Shown piece by piece: positions 1 through 5,937 of a stretch of 9,053 nt of DNA. The stretch covers positions 1 to 9,053 of the forward strand of contig JAFRRE010000008.1 of assembly GCA_017428285.1 (NCBI GenBank), given 5' to 3'. The notes under the pieces were generated by a model. The model was given only the letters and a program-made list of their open reading frames with translations. It was not told the origin of the DNA and made no database searches. The position numbers and the translations under genes were made by a program. Numbering within the stretch: the first letter of the stretch is position 1; the number at the start of each line of letters is the position of its first letter. The DNA comes from Bacteroidales bacterium. Lineage in GTDB: Bacteria; Bacteroidota; Bacteroidia; Bacteroidales; F082.

Positions 1-1014
1 ATGACCTTGTTCATAGTTCTTATTTGACCTTGTGGCAAAATAAGTCGTATTGTGACGACTCCGCATGATGGACACATCATCAAACGTCCAAGGGTCGTTT
101 GTGGTTCCAGGATGTTTGAAATGCCTAATTCTAAGAAGATTGAAGTTCTTATCCATGTAAACTACCGACCCTCCGATAACACGGCTTTTGTCAATTAGGC
201 TGGACGCTGGTGGCACATTTGAGTGATTGTTATAATAGATGTAGCCGTAATCGGTCGGCACCAATTGCTCACGCCAGAAAATCATCTGCCAAGACAATCC
301 CGAATACGGTATCTCATAACCGACATTAGCCAATAACTCCCCGTCAAAGCTCATCCTAAAAAAGAACAAGGAATCATAGCCATGGATGCCGTTATAGTCC
401 TTGCTGACATTTTTGGTGTAAACGCCAACCATGCAGTCCCCGTCGAGAATGGCGGAATGGAGATGAATACTGCCGCTCGATTCACAAGGATTAGTGTTGT
501 CCTGGCCTAGAGCCGTATCAACGGGAAAACTATATTCATAACTCTCTACTATCTCCAAATTGTCATCGAGTTTGTACAATCCCAAAATAGCATCGGTTGG
601 CGGGTTGTCGTAGTTAAGGAAATAGTTGAAATACCGCGATTCGTGGTCAGGGCTGTAAGTGGTCAACATGAACAGCTCACCACTTTCGTTCTCAAACACA
701 TAAGGGTTGTAAGACGAGCCCCAATAGCCAGGTTTGAGGTAGTTGTTTTGCGCCAGTTCCTCACCCTCAGGCGACAAGGCAACCAAAGCATTATGAGGCG
801 GATAGAAAGGATAACCGGCTGCGTATGACCCAACATTGAAAAGGAATGAGGAACTGACGATGATGCGTCCGTCCGACAATTCGTATGCACAATACTGGCG
901 AGTCATTTCCGAATCTGAAGGTTGATAAGGGATGGAGTATTCCCACTCCTGCCCAAAAGCATTTACTCCGAATAACAGCGCAAGGGCTATCAAAAAATGT
1001 GTCTTTGCTTTCAT
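1..1014 (-). CDS. Secreted beta-propeller-like protein, paralogue B (C-terminus beyond left edge)
   Basis: This open frame starts at ATG 1014-1012 and runs 338 codons without a stop to the left edge, so the C-terminus is outside the window. It begins with a signal peptide (MKAKTHFLIALALLFGVNAFG, cut likely near GQ-EW). It aligns without large gaps to the N-terminal 335 residues or so of the gene at 4124-5803, roughly 70 percent identical by eye. Shared landmarks include EMTRQYCAYE, YPPHNAL, GYWGSSYNPYVFEN, HGYDSLFFFRMSFDGE and DKNFNLLR. The repeating strand motif (LSPEGEEL, YKLDDNLEIVE, FRMSFDGELL, YMDKNFNLLR) has the same spacing as in the paralogue and suggests beta-propeller blades. By analogy it should end in a T9SS sorting domain and be exported to the surface or medium. 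No enzymatic motif is recognised. The start is supported by the signal peptide and by a promoter 30 bp upstream that matches the paralogue's. Confidence 0.88.
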   Translation of the reverse strand, partial: MKAKTHFLIALALLFGVNAFGQEWEYSIPYQPSDSEMTRQYCAYELSDGRIIVSSSFLFNVGSYAAGYPFYPPHNALVALSPEGEELAQNNYLKPGYWGSSYNPYVFENESGELFMLTTYSPDHESRYFNYFLNYDNPPTDAILGLYKLDDNLEIVESYEYSFPVDTALGQDNTNPCESSGSIHLHSAILDGDCMVGVYTKNVSKDYNGIHGYDSLFFFRMSFDGELLANVGYEIPYSGLSWQMIFWREQLVPTDYGYIYYNNHSNVPPASSLIDKSRVIGGSVVYMDKNFNLLRIRHFKHPGTTNDPWTFDDVSIMRSRHNTTYFATRSNKNYEQGH

Positions 1015-1043
1015 AACGATAACTCTTTAGCATTCGTTAGCAG

Positions 1044-1077
1044 CAAAAGTATAGTAAAAAACAATGTGATGCGCAAA
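1044..1077 (-). promoter_or_regulatory. Bacteroidota-type promoter of paralogue B
   Basis: On the minus strand TACTTTTG (1051-1044) matches the Bacteroides -7 consensus TAnnTTTG exactly. TTTG (1077-1074) supplies the -33 box, with a 22-bp spacer, slightly longer than the usual 19-21. The box lies 29 bp upstream of the ATG. The same boxes with the same spacer precede paralogue A. Confidence 0.6.
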
Positions 1078-1082
1078 AATCA

Positions 1083-1104
1083 CACACACATTTCACACAC
1101 ATTT
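1083..1104 (-). repeat. Two perfect tandem 11-bp repeats upstream of the paralogue B promoter
   Basis: On the minus strand AAATGTGTGTG occurs twice head to tail (1104-1094 and 1093-1083), with no spacer and no mismatch. The proximal copy ends 5 bp upstream of the -33 TTTG box. Eleven base pairs is about one helical turn, so both copies present the same DNA face. A degenerate version sits at the identical offset in front of paralogue A. This looks like an activator binding site, which is inference; a simple CA-rich microsatellite is the alternative. Confidence 0.55.
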
Positions 1105-1124
1105 TGGGCTATTTTACCCCAAAA
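1102..1124. promoter_or_regulatory. Inverted repeat upstream of the tandem repeats (paralogue B)
   Basis: TTTTGGG (1102-1108) and CCCAAAA (1118-1124) form a perfect 7-bp inverted repeat with a 9-bp spacer. It adjoins the tandem 11-bp repeats. A weaker counterpart lies at the matching place before paralogue A. It is not followed by a T-run on either strand, so a terminator is unlikely. The function is unknown; a regulator site or a hairpin is possible. Confidence 0.35.
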
Positions 1125-1202
1125 GGCAACGTCAAATGACATGAACCGCTTAGTGAGATACGCATTTCTTTCAAATTACCGAACAATTCTTCCACAAATC
1201 GC

Positions 1203-1415
1203 CGCAACGGCACATACGCCTTGATCGAAGTCAAGCTGGGGGGCGAGAAACTAATCAACGACGGTGTTGCCGCCTTGAAGGAGTTAGCCAATACCATCGA
1301 CACCACCCGTATGCCGAAACCTTCATTTACTATGGTGCTTACTGCCGTAGGGCAATACGCTTATCAACGGCAAGACGGAGTGTTTGTGGTTCCTATAGGC
1401 TGCCTCAGGGATTAA
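1203..1415 (+). pseudogene. C-terminal remnant of a DUF4143 AAA+ ATPase
   Basis: This is the only plus-strand coding trace in the window. From about 1203 the frame reads RNGTYALIEVKLGGEKL, continues through an IDTTRM...PSFTMVLTAVGQYAY block and ends VVPIGCLRD before TAA at 1413-1415. That is the characteristic C-terminal end of DUF4143 domain ATPases (the EVK of the C-terminal PD-(D/E)XK-like fold, then the hydrophobic end). Such proteins are normally about 380-450 residues with an N-terminal P-loop ATPase. Here only about 70 residues remain, the frame is closed by TGA at 1137-1139, and nothing between 1140 and 1200 looks homologous. No promoter or normal start is visible, and TTG at 1221 is merely the first possible start. 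It is therefore a decayed 5'-truncated remnant. It ends 8 bp from the convergent peptidase gene. Family recognition is from memory of the motif. Confidence 0.75.
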
Positions 1416-1422
1416 TGGATTT

Positions 1423-3354
1423 TTATTTCTTCACCCACTTCCCTATTTCCACTTCCTTTCCATTGGCCAACACCTTCCATACATAAACCCCAGCGGGCCA
1501 TGATTCCGTGTTAATCACAGTGGTTTCGCGGTTCAACGGCATTTCTATTACCTTAACACCATAAATGTCAAAGATTTGTATCAGCGCATTACTATTTGAA
1601 GTGCTGATGTTCATGCAATCATCCCCAGGAACCGGATAGACCATTGTGAATGCTTTGTCGGGTTCTTCCACTGCGTTAACCGACCAATATACACGCAGGA
1701 AATATTCAAACTCATTGTATTTCGACCGTGCCGGAGCAGAATAGCAGTCGATGTCCTGATAATAGGCAAACAATCTATAGAGATATGAGGTCTCATCTTC
1801 CAAAGGAAAATTGTCGGTATAAGAAGTGGCATTGCCATTTAACATCTTGATTCTCTGCCAATCCATTTCGGATTCTTTGGTCCGGTAAAGAATAAACCCC
1901 GACAATCCGTCGTTGGGCTGCGGCGATTCCCAGGTCAACTTCACCTTGTTGTTGGAAGTCATCTCATACCAAAGATTGGTAGCAGGTTGGCAACCATCGC
2001 CTGCTGTAGCACAAGCCTCGTTGGTGGACTCGCCTTCTCCGCCTTCGCATAATGCCGTCACAAAATAGCAATGCCCCCCTAATGGGACCTCCTCATCGGT
2101 AAAAGCAGTCGCTCCATTTCTCACGGTCTTGACCACCACTCCATCGCGATAAATGTTGTAATCAGTCTCACCTTCGGCAGTCAGCCAATTCAAGACCACA
2201 TCGTTGCCATCAGCAACAGCGTAAAGTTCAGAAGGACTTTCACATTCCTCATGACCGCAATTGTTGTTCATCGTCAGAAAGACACCTTCAGGCAAGTCGG
2301 AAGGATTTCCAGAAAAATGATATACCTGTTGTCCTTCGGCATCTTTGATGGTGAAAGTGATATCATTGACGTTACTTTTTCCCGTGCTCCAGCCAAAAGA
2401 AACGTTGCCCAAAGGCACCGCGACAGAAAACGCCTGCGACGACGAGGTTGCGGAGACTTTTTCAACGATTTGCCCGGCATTGTTGTACAAGGTAATGGTC
2501 CCTCCTTGCCATCCAGAGGACGTAGAACTTGTCACAATGGCCCAATCGCAGCTCGGGCCAAAACTCACTGCGTTACGCGAGGCAGATTCTCCATGATTGC
2601 CATAACAAACGGCATAAACACTATAGTCGAACAATCCGAAAAACGGCACCTCATCAGTGAACTCCATCGCTGCACCCGGGGTCACATGATCCGCAGTATA
2701 AATCACTTTTCCATCACGTTTGACGACAATTTGATCAATAACCGATAAAGAGCTATTACTCATTGTTTTAACAGGATTAACCCAGCTTATCAAGCAAGAA
2801 TAAGCATCATCCGCCACAGGCTCCACAGTAAGATTTAAAGGTGCTTGAGGTGTGTTTTCATAAACGGTGCGCGGTCTGATGTCATAAATCATGATTTGAT
2901 GAGCATTCCAGGCGAGGTTGTACGTTCGAAGATTGTCAATACTAAAGTACCCGTCAAGTTCACCGCTCCAACCCCAATTGAAATGGAAGAGGCCATTGGC
3001 ATCATATCCGTCACAGATGAATGAATGGCCGCCCACACCCTGCTCAGTGTCCGTGCCCGCATAAGCAATCGGAAGCCCCGAATCCATGGCATTCCGCATG
3101 AGGCCCGTCCATTCATCGTATGAAGGATGACTGTCCCTTTCGATGTAATGCATAGGAGCATAATCGAAATATGTATTCAACGCTATTTTCATGCTATTTT
3201 GGCTGGTTCCGCTGCCATTCGGTGCCGGCGCATAAACCATATCAGTTGCCACTCCGCAATGGTAAAGCAAGGTCGCTACCGCGTCGTTGTAATCGTTCAA
3301 TTGCTCAGGCATCTCGTCCCAATAATAGGTGGTCTCGCCGAAGTTGACGGTCAA
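1423..3354 (-). CDS. C10 peptidase, C-terminal part: catalytic His, FnIII-like modules, T9SS sorting domain
   Basis: This part has 643 codons; TTG 3354-3352 is simply the first possible start, as the true frame enters from upstream. Residues 1-160 complete the peptidase. TVNFGETTYYWDEMP opens it, GVGGHSFICDGY holds the catalytic His110, and FHFNWGWSGELDGYF is the family's Trp-rich loop. Residues 168-265, about 373-450 and about 455-545 look like FnIII-type modules (APLNLTVEPV, SPSELYAVADG and PATNLWYEM openings, with repeated NIYRDG/FILYRTK strands). Residues 270-360 form another beta-rich module. Residues about 570-643 are a type A T9SS sorting domain, with YPVPGDDCMNIS, QIFDIYGV and GVYVWKVLANGKEVE then GKWVKK. 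The enzyme would be exported by T9SS and processed at the surface. Relatives include interpain A and periodontain/PrtT. With no upstream signal peptide in frame, this half alone would not be secreted. Confidence 0.83.
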   Translation of the reverse strand: MTVNFGETTYYWDEMPEQLNDYNDAVATLLYHCGVATDMVYAPAPNGSGTSQNSMKIALNTYFDYAPMHYIERDSHPSYDEWTGLMRNAMDSGLPIAYAGTDTEQGVGGHSFICDGYDANGLFHFNWGWSGELDGYFSIDNLRTYNLAWNAHQIMIYDIRPRTVYENTPQAPLNLTVEPVADDAYSCLISWVNPVKTMSNSSLSVIDQIVVKRDGKVIYTADHVTPGAAMEFTDEVPFFGLFDYSVYAVCYGNHGESASRNAVSFGPSCDWAIVTSSTSSGWQGGTITLYNNAGQIVEKVSATSSSQAFSVAVPLGNVSFGWSTGKSNVNDITFTIKDAEGQQVYHFSGNPSDLPEGVFLTMNNNCGHEECESPSELYAVADGNDVVLNWLTAEGETDYNIYRDGVVVKTVRNGATAFTDEEVPLGGHCYFVTALCEGGEGESTNEACATAGDGCQPATNLWYEMTSNNKVKLTWESPQPNDGLSGFILYRTKESEMDWQRIKMLNGNATSYTDNFPLEDETSYLYRLFAYYQDIDCYSAPARSKYNEFEYFLRVYWSVNAVEEPDKAFTMVYPVPGDDCMNISTSNSNALIQIFDIYGVKVIEMPLNRETTVINTESWPAGVYVWKVLANGKEVEIGKWVKK

Positions 3355-3983
3355 CGGACATAGAAATAGCTGTTGTTGGTATGCGATCCGATGCCACGCT
3401 CAGGGTAGTTCCAATATTTCATAATCTGGCCCATTGCGGTGGCCACGCACCCAACTTTCACATGTCCACACCAGCCGCCTTCATCTACGGGACAATACTC
3501 GTTGTAATAGCATTCCTGGTCCCAATGCGTAGCGATCAGTGGTGCTACCGCACCCAGTTTTGTGGTTTGGGTCATGCCACATCGCTCAAGGCTCTCCCAT
3601 TCCTGAATGATAACAAAATCAGCTTTAGCCAGTTGTTCTTCCGCAAAGTCAACCGATTCCGCATAGCCACCAAGAAAAAAAGCCAAACCTTCAGGGATAT
3701 TATCTTTGTCGAACGAACCCGTTGGGGAATAGCCAAGAACAGGGCTGGTCAAATCGCTGGCTGACACGAGGACAAAACCCTCGGGAATGCCGTTAAAAGC
3801 ATAAAATGCCGGACGGCCGTTTTCAGTGTAGGCAGTGTATGCCAATTCCAACTGGACAGGCATTTCAAAGTTTGCCTCTACAAATTTTTCGCCAAGAGTT
3901 AGGGCGCGATTCGCATCTATTGTACCTCCAAACAATTGAATTGCAAGGAGCACCATAATGATTGTGCTAAGTCTATTTTTCAT
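3351..3983 (-). CDS. C10 peptidase, N-terminal part: signal peptide, prodomain, catalytic Cys
   Basis: This part has 210 codons. Residues 1-25 or so are a signal peptide (a KNR start, then IIMVLLAIQLFGG). Residues 26-120 match the Spi/streptopain propeptide-inhibitor pattern, with RALTLGEKFVEANF, RPAFYAFN, GFVLVSASDLTSPVLGYSPTG and IPEGLAFFLGGY. In zymogens of this family that segment blocks the active site until it is cleaved. The mature enzyme begins around residue 145: HWDQECYYNEYCP holds the oxyanion Gln (about Q156), and GCVATAMGQIMKYWNYP holds the nucleophile Cys179. The reading breaks after HTNNSYFY, and the final two residues before the stop come from the shifted frame. Without the downstream half this product lacks the catalytic His and the rest of the fold, so it should be inactive. 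The start at 3983 is supported by the signal peptide and a promoter 18 bp upstream. Confidence 0.85.
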   Translation of the reverse strand: MKNRLSTIIMVLLAIQLFGGTIDANRALTLGEKFVEANFEMPVQLELAYTAYTENGRPAFYAFNGIPEGFVLVSASDLTSPVLGYSPTGSFDKDNIPEGLAFFLGGYAESVDFAEEQLAKADFVIIQEWESLERCGMTQTTKLGAVAPLIATHWDQECYYNEYCPVDEGGWCGHVKVGCVATAMGQIMKYWNYPERGIGSHTNNSYFYVR

Positions 3984-4000
3984 TTCTTACTTTTTTTTTC

Positions 4001-4033
4001 CAAAAATACAGCAAAAACCGCAAGAAAAAACAA
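4001..4033 (-). promoter_or_regulatory. Promoter of the C10 peptidase gene
   Basis: On the minus strand TATTTTTG (4008-4001) matches TAnnTTTG, and TTG at 4033-4031 is a possible -33 box with a 22-bp spacer. The region is very AT-rich, which weakens the call. The tandem 11-bp repeats of the two paralogue promoters are absent here, so the peptidase is probably not under the same control. Confidence 0.4.
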
Positions 4034-4059
4034 TTCCATCAGCAAATCCACTATTATTT

Positions 4060-4081
4060 TAAAAAAAAATTGATTATCAAT
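4060..4081 (-). terminator. Possible AT-rich intrinsic terminator after paralogue A
   Basis: Forty-two bases past the paralogue A stop, the minus strand reads ATTGATAATCAAT (4081-4069), a perfect 13-bp palindrome that can fold as a 5-bp stem with a 3-base loop. A run of nine T follows directly. The stem is short and weak, so this is tentative. The palindrome could instead be a protein site about 35 bp upstream of the peptidase -33 box. Confidence 0.35.
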
Positions 4082-4123
4082 GAATTACAATATTGTTTTC
4101 CACTAATAAGATTCGCAAAAAAC

Positions 4124-5803
4124 CTAAAAACTCTTCACCCACTTCCCTGTTTCAACCATCTTTCCATTGGCAATCACGTTCCAAACATAAACACCCTCGG
4201 CCCAATCCCCAGCATCAATTGCCGTCACGTTCTCTGTGAGGGCTTGGCTATGGATGATTCTTCCGTTGATGTCACACACCTCCACTCGGGCGTTTTGCAA
4301 CCCTGTGCGGATATTCAGCTCATCCTTCCCTGGATTAGGATAGGCGATAGCCACTTTCAGGCCGTTGTCGTGGGCTTCCTCAATGCCCACGAAAGCCTCA
4401 GCGGGAAATTTCACCACCGAACTTCCAATACGGGTCCTTTCATCCAAATCCCTCTTCTCCACAGTCAAGAAGATATCGTCGTCCTTTGACATGGTAATGC
4501 TTTCGGCCACATAGCAAATCAGATCCGAATCGTTACCATAGTAAACTTCTGAAATCACATTGAAGTCCTCGTCAAGCCGTTCAATCACAATCCACGAATC
4601 GTCGTACCACATTCCGACATTCAACGAATAACAGAAATAAACAGAACCATCCGAACCGACTTCCACAGCCCGACATTCAGCTACAAAATCAAAATTTCTG
4701 ATACCTCTTTCAAGATCGTGAATGATGGGAACAATGTCCTCCTCATTATTAATGTCATCGTCAAACTCATACAGATAGCAGTCATCATAATTGGGATCAT
4801 AGTGCTTATTAGACCGAGTGGCCAAATAGGTCGTGTTATGTTTGCTCCGCATCACAGACAAGTCCATGAAGTGGAAAGGGCCGTTCCAACCGCTATAATT
4901 GCCGCCTGAATGAACAAGTTTCCTCGTTCTCAACAAATTGAAGTTCTTGTCCAAATAGGCAACCGTCCCAGCGTAATCATTGGGCTTGTCGAAACTATCG
5001 GGCGCAGGGGGAATATTGGGGAGGTAATCGTAATAGATGTAACCATCGTCTGTGCTCACCAACTGCTCACGCCAAAAAGCCATCTGCCATTCAACACCAG
5101 AAGCATCCAACTGATAGCCCACATTGGCCAACAGCTCGCCATCAAAACTCATCCTAAAGAAAAACAGGGAATCATAACCATGGATGCTGTCACGGTCGAG
5201 GCTGACACTCTTGGTGTAAGCTCCCACCATGTCGCCCCCATCGAGAATAGCGGAGTGGAGGTGTAAACTACCACTGGACTCACACCAGCCGAAAACATCG
5301 GGGCTTTGGGCGGTGTCTATGAGGAAGCTGTACTCATAGCTTTCCACAACCTCCAGTTGCTCATCAAGTTTATACAGCCCCAAAATGGCATCTGTGGGAG
5401 GATTATCGTAATTCTGGAAATAGTTGAAATAAGCTTTGTTGTGGTCGGGGCTGTAAGTAGTCAGCATAAACAACTCACCAAACTCGTTTTCAAATACATA
5501 CGGATTGTAGGACGAGCCCCAATAGCCCTCTCTGAAATAATCCTTTTGCGCCAACTCTTCCCCATCGGGCGACAAGGCAATCAAGGCATTATGCGGCGGA
5601 TAGAAAGGATGTCCAGAGCCGTCGTTGTAAAGGAACGACGCACTGACAATAATTCTCCCATCCGACATCTCGTATGCGCAGTACTGACGGGTCATCTCCG
5701 GATCAGACCATTTTAAGTCAACCGTGTATTCCCATTCCTGCCCGAAGGCTTTGGCCCCGAAAAGCAAAGCGAAGACCAATAGAAAAAATGTGTTTGTTCT
5801 CAT
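4124..5803 (-). CDS. Secreted beta-propeller-like protein with T9SS sorting domain, paralogue A
   Basis: The protein has 559 residues. Residues 1-21 are a signal peptide (FFLLVFALLFGAKAFG, cut near GQ-EW). Residues about 22-470 carry a recurring strand motif of the form (hydrophobic)n-x-x-D-x-x-(L/F)-x-(L/V/E). It appears as ALIALSPDGEEL (73), LGLYKLDEQLEVVE (141), FFFRMSFDGELL (214), VAYLDKNFNLLR (281), CYLYEFDDDIN (342), IVIERLDEDFNVIS (405) and SSVVKFPAEAF (461). This gives seven repeats about 55-73 residues apart, which fits a seven-bladed beta-propeller by inference. Residues about 485-559 are a type A T9SS sorting domain, with YPNPGKDELNI, CDINGRIIH and GVYVWNVIANGKMVE then GKWVKSF. The product should cross the outer membrane by T9SS and be released or anchored there. 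No enzyme motif is recognised; a binding or surface role is possible. It sits directly downstream of the TPR-HTH regulator gene and has its own promoter. Confidence 0.9.
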   Translation of the reverse strand: MRTNTFFLLVFALLFGAKAFGQEWEYTVDLKWSDPEMTRQYCAYEMSDGRIIVSASFLYNDGSGHPFYPPHNALIALSPDGEELAQKDYFREGYWGSSYNPYVFENEFGELFMLTTYSPDHNKAYFNYFQNYDNPPTDAILGLYKLDEQLEVVESYEYSFLIDTAQSPDVFGWCESSGSLHLHSAILDGGDMVGAYTKSVSLDRDSIHGYDSLFFFRMSFDGELLANVGYQLDASGVEWQMAFWREQLVSTDDGYIYYDYLPNIPPAPDSFDKPNDYAGTVAYLDKNFNLLRTRKLVHSGGNYSGWNGPFHFMDLSVMRSKHNTTYLATRSNKHYDPNYDDCYLYEFDDDINNEEDIVPIIHDLERGIRNFDFVAECRAVEVGSDGSVYFCYSLNVGMWYDDSWIVIERLDEDFNVISEVYYGNDSDLICYVAESITMSKDDDIFLTVEKRDLDERTRIGSSVVKFPAEAFVGIEEAHDNGLKVAIAYPNPGKDELNIRTGLQNARVEVCDINGRIIHSQALTENVTAIDAGDWAEGVYVWNVIANGKMVETGKWVKSF

Positions 5804-5829
5804 GTTTAGTATTTTTTATTCATCACCAA

Positions 5830-5863
5830 CAAAAGTATAGCAAAAAACCTTGTGATTCACAAA
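5830..5863 (-). promoter_or_regulatory. Bacteroidota-type promoter of paralogue A
   Basis: On the minus strand TACTTTTG (5837-5830) is an exact TAnnTTTG box, with TTTG at 5863-5860 and a 22-bp spacer. It lies 26 bp upstream of the ATG at 5803. Sequence, spacer and position copy those of paralogue B, which argues that the element is functional and was duplicated with the gene. Confidence 0.6.
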
Positions 5864-5868
5864 AATAT

Positions 5869-5890
5869 CACACACATTTCGCACATATTT
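5869..5890 (-). repeat. Tandem 11-bp repeats upstream of the paralogue A promoter
   Basis: On the minus strand AAATATGTGCG (5890-5880) is followed directly by AAATGTGTGTG (5879-5869), nine of eleven bases alike. The proximal copy is identical to both copies before paralogue B. It ends 5 bp from the -33 TTTG, exactly as there. This is a candidate activator site. Confidence 0.5.
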
Positions 5891-5910
5891 CTGGGATTTC
5901 ACCCCCAAAA
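5888..5910. promoter_or_regulatory. Imperfect inverted repeat upstream of paralogue A
   Basis: TTTCTGGG (5888-5895) and CCCAAAAA (5904-5911) pair with one mismatch across an 8-bp spacer. This corresponds in place and sequence to the perfect inverted repeat at 1102-1124 before paralogue B. A further perfect palindrome, TTTTGTCACAAAA, lies at 5918-5930, just after the TPR gene stop. Neither has a good T-run for termination, so read-through from the regulator operon into paralogue A is possible. Confidence 0.3.
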
Positions 5911-5937
5911 AATGGGATTTTGTCACAAAAACATCCT

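Larger units (their letters stand above)
1423..3983 (-). pseudogene. C10 family (streptopain/SpeB-like) secreted cysteine peptidase gene, frameshifted
   Basis: One ancestral gene is read in two frames. The first frame (from ATG 3983) carries signal peptide, prodomain and catalytic Cys. It ends at TGA 3353-3351. The second frame, one base back, continues at once with the catalytic His, FnIII-like modules and T9SS tail down to TAA 1425-1423. Restoring one base near 3357-3360 (for instance making TATGTCCG into TATGGTCCG) would give NSYFY-GPLTVNFG, as expected for the family, and a protein of about 853 residues. Both halves are otherwise free of stops, so the lesion is recent or is a sequencing or assembly error. 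No slippery heptamer is seen at the junction, so programmed frameshifting is not supported. Confidence 0.85.

Noticed and set aside
791..1033. Minus-strand 80-codon frame upstream of and overlapping paralogue B
   Set aside because: It is in another frame from the signal-peptide-bearing gene starting at 1014, which aligns over its full visible length with paralogue A.
1081..1104. CRISPR-like or satellite array
   Set aside because: There are only two 11-bp units, with no spacers; better explained as a promoter-linked direct repeat.
2251..2748. Plus-strand open frame of 165 codons
   Set aside because: It lies wholly antisense to the FnIII-like part of the peptidase, and its composition (rich in Arg/His, no family pattern) is that of a shadow frame.
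3351..3368. Programmed -1 ribosomal frameshift in the peptidase gene
   Set aside because: The needed direction is -1, but no X-XXY-YYZ heptamer is present near the junction and C10 peptidases are not known to use frameshifting. A one-base deletion or error is simpler.
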